From assembly GCF_028583425.1 (NCBI RefSeq), contig NC_072801.1, positions 20,666,001 to 20,730,000 on the forward strand: a stretch of DNA of 64,000 bases. The letters run 5' to 3'. The translations under genes were made by a program, and so were the position numbers. Within the stretch, counting starts at the first letter, position 1. Each line of letters begins with the position of its first letter. Below, piece after piece: positions 1 through 13,400 of this stretch. The notes beneath the pieces are model-generated. The model saw only the letters and a program-made list of their open reading frames with translations, made no database searches and was not told where the DNA came from. The stretch comes from Eublepharis macularius (lineage: Eukaryota > Chordata > Lepidosauria > Squamata > Eublepharidae).

Positions 1-905
1 GTCGTTCTGAGAGTTCCTATTGGCTGATTCAACTTGCAAGTGCTCCGTAGTCTGCAAAAGACTGTTTTTGACTTCATAGCATTGGATTTATTGATTATGC
101 TGTTTCTGAATCAAATCTGGTAGTTTGAAAAATCATTTTGGGGTGAATCCATCCTCAGAACGGACTCGTGAAACTTCCTTTTTAACTGTTTTTTATTTTT
201 TTTTATTTTATATTACTGTAATATCGAAATTACGAAATATCGAAATAATGACACTCCAAGGAAGTGAAACTTCAGTAAAATTCAGGCACTGAACTGTCCT
301 GCATAGGAAATGCCCACGAAAGCTTCCCACATGCTTCCAAATTTCCAAAAAAGAAACGGGAGAGAGCCATCAGTGCTGTCAGTGGGGGAAAGAGAGGCAT
401 CATTATCTTCAATGATGTTTCTTTATAAGGCAAGATCGGAATAACGGAAAAGTGTGCTCAAAAAAATTTTAAAAAATGGGCAGGAAAAAAGGTCCCGCCC
501 AAAAAAGCGGTTTTCGAGCGGCCGTGTGACCGGAGGGACGCGCGAGAAAGACGGATTGGAAGCAGGAATGTGAACGAAGAGGAAAAAATCGCGGATTGGA
601 GGCAAACAGAAGATATCCGCTAAGCATGCGGGTAATGGGTGAATGTGGATTCGACCCAGGTTTTGTGGTATACAGACCTTTCTTTATCGTGGAAATATGC
701 TATGACAGCCCATTTTTTTTTTAAAAAAGGGCCGGGCAAAAACAGATTCCTGCCATTATCACGTGGTATGGAAAGGAGGCGCAATTGTGGTGCGGTGATG
801 GCGGGGAACATGCAGGACGGGAAAGCATGTATCTGCTTGAACAGCACCACGGTTGTGAAAAAGGAGCGGAAACAAAAAGGAAATGTGGATTCGGCCAATG
901 TGTGT
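1..905. other. Unassigned repeat-like DNA upstream of copy A exon 4
   Basis: No coding exon is recognised here. In particular, the 58-nt exon 3 that lies 444 nt upstream of exon 4 in copy B is not found, so exons 1-3 of copy A should lie before the window. A-rich runs alternate with CpG-containing blocks, and a short motif (aatgtggattcg) occurs near 641 and 881, which suggests an old transposon that I cannot name. Confidence 0.4.
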
Positions 906-906
906 T

Positions 907-1018
<112 letters not shown>

Positions 1019-1073
1019 CGTGTAGATTTCCTAATAATTTCATTATTCAAATTCACACATCTTCTCCACATAG

Positions 1074-1192
1074 TTTGCCAGCAAAGGAACATTTCCAGAC
1101 TGGTATATACCAGTTCAGTGAACGTCGTATTTGGAGGGAATCCCATTGAAGAAGGTGATGAGGAAACGGTGCCCTATTTTCCACTAGAGAAG
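1074..1192 (+). CDS. SDR42E2-like copy A, exon 4
   Basis: 119 nt, entered in phase 1, acceptor after ccacatag and donor gtattt. Encodes the beta-strand with the catalytic Ser region ([13 protein letters not shown]) and the acidic loop GDEE. It is the counterpart of 24133-24251 in copy B. Confidence 0.92.
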
Positions 1193-1364
1193 GTATTTCC
1201 CAGCCTATTGGTTGAAGACTACTGCTCTAGATGTGTTAGTATTAAACTGTCAACATTTACTGAGTTATCTTTTTTTAGCACACTGACCATTATTCTAGAA
1301 CCAAAGCAATTGCTGATCAGATGGTACTGGCTGCTGATGGGACACCACTTGAAGGTACCTCTGG

Positions 1365-1406
<42 letters not shown>

Positions 1407-4400
1407 CACATGGCAAACTTTCAATATGCTGACTGGAAAACAGAAACTCCCCAAGCCTTTTAGCCTTCAAACCCCATTCCCAGGTCAGCAGAAGTTATAT
1501 AATTTAAGGTAAATGGAGCAATAATGAGACTTCAATTAACCGAAAATTTTATGTAGAAAATTTGAAACATTGGTAGAATTTTGAGAGCTATAGAATTAGG
1601 ATAGTGAAATAATCTTTTTTAGTTTTTTTTCTTGTTTTTTAGCTGTATGTTTCTTTTTTCTTTTATCTGTTTATATATATATTTTATAACTTGCAATGTA
1701 TGCTTTTAAAAAACACATTCCCAGGTGAGAGCCAGTCCTGAATGTTTGCATTAATAATAAAGAGGAGAATGTATATGAGCTTGTGTAGAGTGCATTCTGT
1801 CTAACACAGGCAAACCTACAGGAGCATTTAAGGAGGAAAAAACAGACAGGTGGGAGGCTAGCAAGACCCACATCTGAGAAAAGAGATCCCCATTATATAC
1901 TGTATAAAATGGGAATGTCTGACAGGGAGTTTCATGCGGAGAAAGGGATGCAGGAATAGCAAGTGTACTGTTTGTTTGTAGAAGGCTGTTTTCAGAGGGG
2001 GATTTTTCTCTGTATGGAAAGCAGGAAGATCTCGCATTACATAATAAAACATCCACATGATGGCATGCTCAATCAGGACTGGAGCATCACGGGTAGCAAG
2101 TGCTCCTAATATGTGCAGTTGCTGAACTCAAGGTACATGTGGACCTAACATCTGAAAAAGGCTTTTGTCTTTTCCCCTTCCCTATAATGCATCAGGGAGA
2201 AATCTATGGCCATATCATCCAATCCAGCCCTTTCTTGGGCAGAATAACTATTTTATGTTCTTCTCCTAGGAGGGGATAAACTTCATACATGTGTCATTCG
2301 TCCACCTGGCATCTATGGGCCAGAGGAGCAGAGGCATCTTCCACGGATAGTTGTATGTATTGCTTTGGGAACAGTGGGGTGCCTTACAGATACTTTATCT
2401 GAACACTTTACTGCTAATGTAGATGGTGCCTTAATAAACCAGGCCATTTCCCTTTATGCTTCTATTGATTTTCTACCTTTTTCTGATGAGAAAACTTTTG
2501 TAAATATGCGCACAAAGGTGCATTCCTAAGAGATGTTATGCAATAGTACCACTATGCTTGCAGAAAACTTTAAAAAAATTAAAAACTGCTAGAGAGAAGA
2601 AAACTGGCAAATGGCTAGGAGAATGAAACAGGCATTATCTCAGCAAACCAAATAAATGCGGTCTTTAATCCTGGGTTGGCAGCCAGCCAAGAAAGATGCT
2701 TAATCTCTCCCATGCCTGCCAATTCTCTCTCCAAAAGTTATCTTAAATCTCTTTTATTTTGCTGGAAGAAGGGCAGAGAAACTTTATTACAATTTGGCAT
2801 TTAATTTATGTAAACAGACACTGAAAATTAAGATAGTGGTTTGCTTCAAGCACTTGTGTAGCAAGAGTGTTCAAGATTGTGTCGGATTGTACCACCTTGC
2901 AATGTTTTTAAGTATAATGTGATGCCCTTTGACACAGTTGCACCTTAAGGCTGGTTCTCATCCAGGGTAAGATTAGAGGGCATCTGACACAGTGACTGGA
3001 TGAAGATAAGCCCGGCCTGAGCGGGAGATTTCCTGGGAATAAACCACTTTGAGTTCTTATATAGGAAGGAAGCCTCAAACTCAATGAATAGTAAATAGGT
3101 GTCACTAGAAGATCAAGCTGTGCCTTTGCAGACCTTCACGTTTGACTTCCAGGGTTCAGGAACAATTTTGTTAACTTGAATTGCATAAATATTGCCCAAC
3201 ACCATAGACTTTCAAATATCTGCATGGAAATTGCAGAGTTCTGAAGATTTTTCAGGGGAAATCATCTGTCTTACTTGCTGCTTAGGGCATAGAACATGAA
3301 AATTAAATAGTGTAGGAGCAAATGGTAATAAAACCTAAAACCAACCCCACAAATAGAAATGCTAATGAAAAAATGAGGCAAAAAGCAGAGTCCTAAGATA
3401 TACATGGGAGTAAATGCTCTGGGCCCCAACTATGAACGTATGCTCTGCCTCTTCCTTGCACATTGGCCCAAATGTAAGTACATGCTGTACAGGCATAGGC
3501 CCTGTCTCCCTCCATGAATATTAGACATCAGCCTTCCCGAGCATAGTAAGACAGCTGGGGTGCTGTGCCCACATTCAGGCAAATATCGAGCATAGACAGC
3601 GGCAGAGCACAGTGAGGGTGGACCAGAGTGCTTGCTTCTGCTCCCCATTCCATCCATGTGGACAGAGCCTACTTGACATGTGCATTCTTCTCCACAGACG
3701 AACATCCAGAGACAACTCTTCAACTTTGCATTTTGGAGTCCCAACACTCTGATGAACTGGGTCCATGTTGGCAATCTTGTCCAAGGACATATTTTGGCCT
3801 CTGAGTCTTTAACAGCTGAGAGAGGCTATATTGCTGTAAGTAAAGCCACCTACTATTGCTCAATTTTAAAAGTGGACTTGCTTGTTCCAGTAAGTAGTTA
3901 TCCCTCAGCTCTCGTAGTTCCTACGGGCAGGAACTTTTCTGGGGTAGCGTCCTGACTTCAGAATGCCCTTCTCCCTCAATTATTTGCTTAGTTGCCTACC
4001 TAGTGAAAGCTTTTCTGTTCTTGTAGATGTCTTCGTAATCTTACAGATTTTTAAAATAATATGTAAATGGAGTTTGTGTTGTGTGTCTGTGTATGTAAGC
4101 TGCAGAGAGGGAGCAGAAACTCTGCCCAGATTTTATTCAGCTGCCCTAAAATGGTTCTCCACCTTTCTCCCCTGCTTCAAAAAATAACAAGAGCCTTCAC
4201 ATTCCAGTCCCAAACAAAAATTGGTCTAAAGCGTGCCATGAAAAAATTTAGTGATCAATGCGATACTGAGCTTCTGACAATTAATTACTCGAAATCTAAA
4301 ATTGTGTTTTAGTAGACACTGGAAAACTAACTGGGAAATAAATGGGAATACTATAGATCAGGTTAAAAATTTTCAATTATCTAGGAGTCATCTTTACATT

Positions 4401-7400
4401 CAATGCTAACTTTAAAGCCCACACTATTTCATCAGCAAATACTGCAGAAGAGAATGCTAATGCCATCCTTAGATTCTTCAGAAGAGAAGGGCCGATTCCA
4501 GATGACTAACCTTAAGGCGCTTCATGCCGCCCTCTTCCGGATCGCAACGGGGAAAATGCGAAATACCGCCTTTCCTCGTGCGAGTTTTGCGCGACGACGC
4601 GCAAAACTCGCGCGAGGAAACGCTATATTTCGCATTTTCCCCGTTGCGATCCGGAAGAGGGTGGCATGAAGCGCCTTAAGGTTAGTCATCTGGAATCAGC
4701 CAAGGTGCGGGCTTTATACCTGCAGCCCTGAAACTATTCCAAACAAAATCATTAGTGCAACTCTTATATGGATCACAAATGGGACTAACTGCTAATGTTA
4801 AGATCTTAGAAACGGTCCAATCTAAATTTCTTAGATCGCTATTTAATGTACCTAGATGTACTCCTAATGTCATTCTTAGGCAAGAAGCTGGCTTGCTCAG
4901 AGTCGAACTAAAAATCTGGGAACATGTAATCTATTATTGGCTAAGAATTCATCTTGAGCCAAAGGGCTTAATTCCCTTGTTGCTAGCTTCTGAACCTTAC
5001 CCTTCATGGTGCTCAAAGATAGCTGTTAAAATTAAACTGATTGGCTTGGACCCGGTAGCCCTGTTTGGTATGGGACTCAACAAAGCAAAAGCTTTAATAA
5101 CCCAAAGATGATTAATATAGAGTCCCAAAATGATGAGGCAATACTCCCTCTAAGTTATAAGAGCCTAAAAAAAGGACTGAGTTACACCACATCCCCATAT
5201 ATTTCGGATTTTACAAACAAAAGATGTAGATGGGCCTTTAGAGCACGATTTGATGCATTCCCCTCTGCAGTTTTGTATGGGAGATTCTCTCACCTGCCTT
5301 TGCAACAGCGTTGTTGTCCCTGTTCGAATAAAATGGTTGAAAATATCACACACATACTTTTGCACTGCGAATTCTATCAAGAAGATAGGATACAATTAAT
5401 TATTCCACTACTTTATAGATTCAAACCATTACAGTATTATATGGATTTTAGTCCTGAAACCCTTCGGGTATATCTTTTAGAGGATAGTCAGAGAACTGTA
5501 TCTTATGCAGTTGCAAAATTCTGTGTGACAGTACTCAGCAAGCGGAATCACTTAACGAAGGAAATGTCAATTGCTGGGAAGAGAGTTAATGAAGTGAGTT
5601 TTATAGTTAGATGTGTATGTGTGTATATATATATGTGTAAGCACTGCTGGCGCCAGGGTCTCTGGCACCTGCGGCAATCCCCGCGTGCGCGCACCATGGA
5701 CTGTGCAATGACGGCTGGGGGGTGTGGTGGTGGCGGCGGCAGCAGCATGGAGCTGGCTGGTTGCAGCAGCTGCGTGCCAGCCACGCCAGTTCCGTGGAGC
5801 GCGCCTCTGCCCCCGACACCCCCTCCGGCGCCTCTCCAGGGCCCTCGCGCCTGAGGCCACCGCCTACCTGGCTTCTATGGGCACACCGGCCCTGTATGTA
5901 AGCCTGTACTGGAAAAAGGGTTTGGGGCCTAGGACCTAGGCCTGATTAATAGACTGCAGATACATAGACCAGACTAAGAGATAACTGAGCTGTACCTCGG
6001 GTTATTTAATCTGTATGTTTAGCAAAGGCCCATGGGGCATGTATATAAAAAACAGGTCGTCATGAACGACTATGAGGAGTAGTGTTATACAAGACTAGGC
6101 TAGCTGGAAATACTAAAGGAGGAAAAGCTGCTGCTGCTGCTGCTGCTTGGAAGGCAAAGCTTGTTTCCAAGCTTTGGAGCTAAGAACATCATACAGCTGA
6201 AACGACTGGCTGGAGGAGCTGAACTCTTCTCCCTGGAAGAACTGCAGTAGCTGGGAAGAGCTGAAGAAGCAAGAGCAGGAATTGCTGGCAGCTGAACTCA
6301 TTGACTGCTCGAGACCAGCACCCTAGCCCAGAGCTGCCCCACTTCATCTTGCGAGGAGAGAAGGGGAACTGCTCCTAGGGCAACAAGCAAGCCCCAGGAT
6401 TCAGATAGCATCTTCACAAGAAGAGTCCTGCTGTGGCAAGGCCTGCTGGATATTTGGGATGCTGTTCCAGGCAAAGCCTCTGGCCAAATCTACAGAACTG
6501 TCTGCACACTTTACCAGGGGATTGTGAGTAGGACTGTACTCCAGGGTCACTGGTTACTGATTTCATAGTTGTGTAAAAATAAATTGCATTTATATTTGAG
6601 TTGGTAAACATACTGAACCTGGTCCTTGGGACTCTGGGTTTTTTTATATAATCTTTTATGTATTTGTCCATTTTAAGTATTTAAAAACCATTCTTTTTTA
6701 TCTATACTTTACTTGGCTGATCTTGCAACCATAATAAATGATTGATTGATTGACTACTGTGTTCGTTATTCTGGTGTGTACCAATTATAGATCCTAATTT
6801 AGAAATAATTATTAATGAATATTTCCTTTCTGTTCCTGTAGTTACTTGTATAGAACAGAATTCTGTATTAGAAGCAGCCTATTGCACTTTCCAAAAGGGC
6901 ATTACGGAGGTAAATGTTCCTTTTCAAACTCTGGTATGAATGTAAAGTGTCTCTTCCTTTTAAAAAATATTTTTTCCACTTTATTATGCTCAAAGATAAA
7001 GGAAGTGATATAATTCCGGATCCTGTCTGGTGTTTGTTTTTAACTTCTCTCTCTTTTCTTTCTCTCAGAGTGGTCAGGCATATTATATACACGATGGAGA
7101 GAGCGTCATTTTTTCTGAATGGATAACGCCACTGGTATGAAGGCCTTTTTTAAAGTTAGTTTTATCTTGAGGAGGCAGAACGAACAAACATTCTGTGTGT
7201 GTGTGTGTGAAAGAGATACAGAGAAACAAAGACACACACACACAAAGAGAAAGAGAGAGAAGCCATTATGACACTGTGGTGTTGTGGTTAGAACAGGACT
7301 CCTCCACACTGTTGAGCTTGTAGCCACTTCTGGAATTTTTAGAAAATATCATATGAGTGCCACCACTATGCAGCCTATTGCCATCAGTACCACATGTCCC

Positions 7401-10400
7401 ATGTACTGACCAATCAGCAGCCATGCAGAGATCCCCCTTGTTTTGATGAACATGCCCACACCCATTGGCCTACACCCATTGGCCACCATCCAGCATCATT
7501 GATTGAGTGGCTGGTCTTGAGGCAAAAGGGATCTCCAAACTGCTTATATGGAATCTCATTCCAAGCAGAGTTTGAGCCTCACAACAACCCTGCAAGATAG
7601 GTCAGGACATGAAAGTTATTTAATAACAACAGCAGCAGCAGCAGCATTCAATTTATATACCACCCTTTAGGACAACTTAATACCCACTCAGTGGTTTACA
7701 AAGTATGTTATTATTATCTCCACAACAATAACTGCCCTGTGAGGTGGGGGGGGGGGTGCTGAGAGCACACTCTGGAAGAGCTGTGACTGACCCAAGGTCA
7801 CCCAGCTGGCTTTAAGTGGAGGAGTGGGGAATCAAACCCAGTTCTCCAGATTAGAGTCCCATCACTCTTAACCACTACACCAAACTGGCTCTCAAGACCC
7901 AAGGCTGCCACTCAGCAGGGCTTTCAATTTCAGCATCTTATTTCTATTCTAATTGTTTTGGACTATGCTGGGCTTCAGCATAAATTTAAGGTTTGTTTTA
8001 TTCTCACCCTTTCTTATTTTCTATCCCCTACAGTTTGAAAAACTTGGCTACAAGAAACCGAGGAAACATGTTCCAGTTTTATTTCTTCGTACCATAGGTA
8101 AAACGAGCATTCATTGTGTCTGAGAATTTGCTTTTTGGGATAACTACCCTCCATCTGGTCAGTGCACCTGGATTGGTTCCCATTTGGTACATGCACTGCT
8201 CTGAGGAGCCAATGGGATGAAAGCAACTGTGTAGTTTTGACTCAACCCCTCTGTCTAGTCATAAGGATACTCTGTTGAGTCTTCATTGGTCTCAGGTAGT
8301 TGGACTGTCTATTCTTGCAAAGATAAACCTGGAGAGCCCAAGTTCAGATGCCTTGGTGGTATAACCAGTAACCGTTGGCTTTGGTTAGCATCAATTTTAA
8401 TTTCTCTTCAAATTCTCAAATTTGAAGCAGGTTTTCCCCCTGTTGTTGCTAGTAATTAACTGTAGAAATTGTCTTTTACAGCTGGCTTGCTGGAATATCT
8501 GCACCTGCTTCTTAAACCGGTTTTCAGCTTCACACCTCTCATAACAAGAAATGAGGTATTAAAAAAAAGGAGTTCTTACTTTCATTAATGGCAACAAACT
8601 TTCTGTCTGAGGGAGATATCAGAGCTGAGGTTAAGTGCCCTGCAAGAATGGTCCATAGACTTTATCTCACTAAGGTGGTGCACTTGAATTGCTTATACAG
8701 CAGTTTGGGGACTCATGCGAGGGAATGTGCCGCCTGTCATGCACACTTCATGCATCTAGAAAAGAAGGATGTCTGGGAGAAAGGTTCTAGCATTCCCCTG
8801 ACATGCTAATTTTCTTCATGTGGGGCATTTGTTATTGCTGTTATGTTTATTCTGCTCTGCAATGTCTTGTTCCCACTGCAAGGGCATAGTATGCGTGAAG
8901 GATCCAGTCTTGGATCTCCTAGTGCCCTTTGTCTTTTTGACTCCGAGTTGGCCACATGCATATAACGCAGGTGACAGAAACATTGCGTGTGTGGCGGAAT
9001 CTCTCTGCTGTGCTTTTTATATCCATCACACTTATTCACTTCCTGCTGACAAAAGCTTTATGAATAATCCTGGTGCCCCAAAACAGCTGTTTGCCACACA
9101 TGAGGACCATCGGATATTGATAGAGATACAATATATATACTGTATACTGGGAGAAAATAGTAAAGACTTGAAATGACTATGGTGAAGATTAAAGGAGAAA
9201 GTGTCAAAGCAGGGTTACAGTTGAACGTCAAGAAGACAAAAGTAATGAGTGTCCAGGAACTATACAATTTTAAGGTTGACAATGAAGAAATTGTATGTTC
9301 TGTTCTTTTTGGCTCAATCATCAACCGAAAGGGTGAGTGCAAGCAAGGAGAAAAGGAGATAGAGACTTGGAAAGGGCAGGCATGAAGGAACTAGAAACGA
9401 TCCTTAAGAATAAGGATGAGCTGCTGGGGACCAAGATCAAGATAATTCATATTATAGTATAAATAATTCATATTACCATATTACCAGGGCTTTTTTTCTG
9501 GGAAAAGAGGTGGTGGAACTCAGTGGTGGAACTCAGGACCAGGGCCGGCGCCACCGTTGAGGTGGTGAGGCGGGGGCCGCAGGGCCGGAGGGGGTGCTGG
9601 AGGGGGTGCCGGGGTGGAGGTGCACATCCCATGCTGCCGCTGGCCAGTCTCACGCCGCTGCTGGCCAGCCCTGCACCGCCACCGCCACCGCTGCCCACCC
9701 CCGGGCAGGCGCAGCAGCCACGGGCCAGGGATGACAGGCAGCCAGGGCGGCGTGCGGGGCGTGGGTGGCCTCCTCGCTCCACCCCAGCCACCCGCCAGCG
9801 GCACTGCATGATGATGTCATCAAGTGATGATGTCATCACGCAGTTTGGGGCGCGCAGAGCACGCACTCAAGGCTGGCCTCCAGCGCCAGAAACCCTGGCA
9901 CTGGGGCTGCTCAGGATCACACAATGATGTCACTTGGGGTCAGCTGGAACAAGAGGGTTTTTAAAAAAAGTTTAAATCGTCCTTGGTGAAAATGGTCACA
10001 TGGCCGGTGGCCCCACCCCCTGATCTCCAGACAGAGGGCAGTTTATATTGCCCTTTGCGCAGCTGAGGGCAATCTAAACTCTCCTCTGTTTGGAGATCAG
10101 GGGGCGGGGCCACCGGCCATGTGACCATTTTCAAGAGGTGCCGGGACTCCGTTCCACCGCGTTCCAGCTGAAAAAAAGCCCTGCCCATTACTATGTATGG
10201 ATGTGAAAGTTGAAGGGATCTAGATCAAATCAAGCCTAAATTCTTTCTTGGACTTAAAATGACAAAACTGAATCTTTTATACATTGGTCATGACAATTCA
10301 CAACTAACTGGAAAAGTCAATAATGCTAGGAAAGGTAGAAGGCAGTAGGAAAAGAGGAAGACCCCAAATTACTTAATGATGGCTTGATTCAATAAAGAAA

Positions 10401-13400
10401 GCCACGTCCTCCAGTTGGCAAGATCTGAGCAAGGCTGTTAATGATATGATATATTGGAGGTCTTTCATTCATAGGGTCACCACCATAAATCAGAAGTGAC
10501 TTGACAGCACATAACACACACTGTATAAATAGGTACAGGAACTCAGAATTTACCTCATTGGGGCTCAAACAGCTCCCAGGTCTATTTTAAATTGGGAAGA
10601 GGGGGCAGAGAAGTTTAACCATATCCTGCCTTTGTGGTGTGGTTCTGAGCCAAACTGGGTCCCACGTGCCAGCAAATTGAATGTTAAAAGCTCTGCAAGC
10701 TCCGGTCAGATCATGTCTGGTTTGGCGCATACTTTGAACTACACCCTGTGTCCCCACATCAACTCAAGAAATCTAGATCTATGGGGTGGGAAGGCAGCAA
10801 AGAGCCCAGCAGGAGGGAGAGGAGACAGTACAATCCAAGAGAATGACAAATTGTTATCTGCCCTTGATTTGCTGGCAACCAGGGCTCATTTTCAGGGGGA
10901 ACGCGCAGGAACACAGTTCTGGTAGGTTCCCCCCAAAGGTCACATGTCAGGTGGCCCCATACGCCGGTGAGCGAGCCATAACTATGTTAGATATGGAGTA
11001 TGAATTGCTTTGATTTGCTGGATTTGTAACTGCTCTGAAGAAGGGGAAACCGGAAACCGGACCTCTTGCTAGCTGACCCGTTGCGGTTACAATTTGAATG
11101 TGTTCATTACAATTCACAAATCGAATTCTTATTGACCAGTGATTCTGGTGACATACATGTGTAATCCTGTAAGAAGTATACTGGTACTTGGATGAATTTT
11201 CGTAGAGGCTTTCCAGCCCTATTATAATTGTATTGGCTCTGTGGACATCGGGGATTGGTTTGAATGTTCCCCCCCCTTTTTGTTGAGGTGAGGGTGTGAT
11301 ATATGTTCTACCATGCTTGTTTAAACAGAATTTGCTTTATTGTCCACTTAGAGTTCACTTTATGTACTAGTAAATTTTGTATTTTTGCATAGAACTGTGT
11401 CAAGTATCTTTAGTGTTATATTAGTTAGTAGGTGACGGTTATACTGTTTGTTTCGCTTGATTTGCTGGCAACCAGGGCTCATTTTCAGGGGGAACGCGCA
11501 GGAACACAGTTCTGGTAGGTCCCCCCAAAGGTCACATGTCAGGTGGCCCCGCCCACCTGATTTTGGGCCATTTTGGGCCTGTTTCGGCCTGGATCGGGGC
11601 CCAAAATGGCCAGGATCAGGCCTAAAATAGCCAGGATTGGTCCCAAAACAGCCATGATCAGGCCTCTGATGGGTGGTGGATCTCCTGCTCAGCAGTGGCC
11701 CAATCCTGACCATTTTGGGCCCATTTTTGGCCATTTTCAGGCCCTTTTGCCGTTTTGGGCCCAATTTCAGCCCTGAATGGCCAGGATTGGGTCCAAAACA
11801 GCCAGGATAGGTGATGTCGGGGGGCGGGGCATATGCAAATCAGTTATGCTAATGATACACTTCTGGTGATGTCAAGGGGCATGGCATACGCAAATGATTT
11901 GTGCTAATGAGTTATGCTAATGAGTTCCTGCAGCTCTTTTTCTACGAAATGACCCCTGCTGGCAACAATTTTCCCCATCAAGATTTCTCAGTCCTGAATG
12001 TAGCCTCTACATCCTTTGGTGAACAGAAAAATCCTGTCTCTGTAGAGTGCTCCTACCAGATTCCAGGATGTTTGCCAAGTTCACATCTGAGGGCCAAACC
12101 AGATGTATGCGGTATAATCTGAGTTTGGAGCTCCCAGCAGTTTTAAAGGTTAAAGGTCAGGCGCAGAGAGGCTCGTTTTGGTGAGATCAAGACCCGTAGA
12201 AAGAAGGTGTTTAAGTGCTCTTTTCTCCCCTATTCTGTTTCTCTGACCTGAAACAACCCAGAAGAAACTGCTATTCACCTGCTTAGCCATTGAGCTAAAT
12301 TTCAGGGGTACAGCATACAGCTAACTTATACCCAATTAAGATGTTTTGCTTTCCTGCCCCTTCCTGTGTTTGTCTTGTGAACATATGCATAGGGAAGAAA
12401 TGCTGAAGAAAGAGATCTCTTTCTTTCCTTTCCTGTAGCCAGATTGGACTCTGAGCTTAATTCTATGTTACGCTGTTTACACGTCCGCTACAATTCCCAT
12501 TGAAACAGTGTGCAGTGGGAATTGAAACTGAATTCCCAGGAGTAAGCGGTTGCTCATTTTGGATTGGGACCACAGTGTATGGAGAGGAGTTTAAATCTCC
12601 TCCCATCTGTAAAACAGTATTAAAGAGAACAGCTTCCCAATATACAAAAAAGCCATCCTCCCAAATCCGCTAAAAGACAGAAGGTGGGGTGAGGGCTTAC
12701 CTAGCCTCTTCTGGTACATGATTCTGCCAGGTAGGGGCCACAGTCAAAAAAAGGTTAGGCTGTACCAAAATATTATTTTTGGTGGGGAGGGGATGGACCT
12801 TTTAAAAAAATTTAAAATCTTCCATCATTTAGGTCTTCGATGCAACTTACAAGCATAGTTGAAATGAGTATAAAATACCAACAACTTAACAAATTTCATC
12901 ACACACACCCCCCAAATCTAATAAAAAATAGAAACCACGCACACAAAATAGGTTAGAGTTAGATATTAGACAGCTATATTTATTTACTTACTTTATTGAT
13001 TTAGCTTTTTTATTGCCTTTATTAGCGCAATTTGACTCTTTTTATTGTGCTGATTATGTTTTGATGTTTTGGCTGAAAGCTGCTTTAAGCAGGGCTGGAG
13101 AGGCAGCATCCAAGTTGTATAAATCAATGAATCAGTCAAATCCGATCCATATTAATTGCTATTAAAGACTTGTGGGGTTAGCAGTCCCACTATCCCCATT
13201 TGCGGCACAGCATATGCTGTTCCTGTCTGCTTTCTCTTGTAGTGTTTTCTGCTGATGTCCCTGTTCTCTTCTTCCCATAGATAAGAAATCTGAGGGTCAC
13301 TCACACTTTTCGAATAGACAAGGCCCGGAAACAGCTGGGTTACTACCCGAAAAAGTTCACGCTGGCTGATACCGTGGATCATTACCTGAAATCAAGATCC

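Noticed and set aside
5548-5939. Ala/Pro/Cys-rich open frames
   Set aside because: They fall in the GC-rich miniature element with near-matching flanking octamers.
11560-11830. CRISPR-like or satellite array
   Set aside because: The units are irregular, mirrored and confined to a hAT-like element with an 8-bp target duplication. This is also an animal genome.
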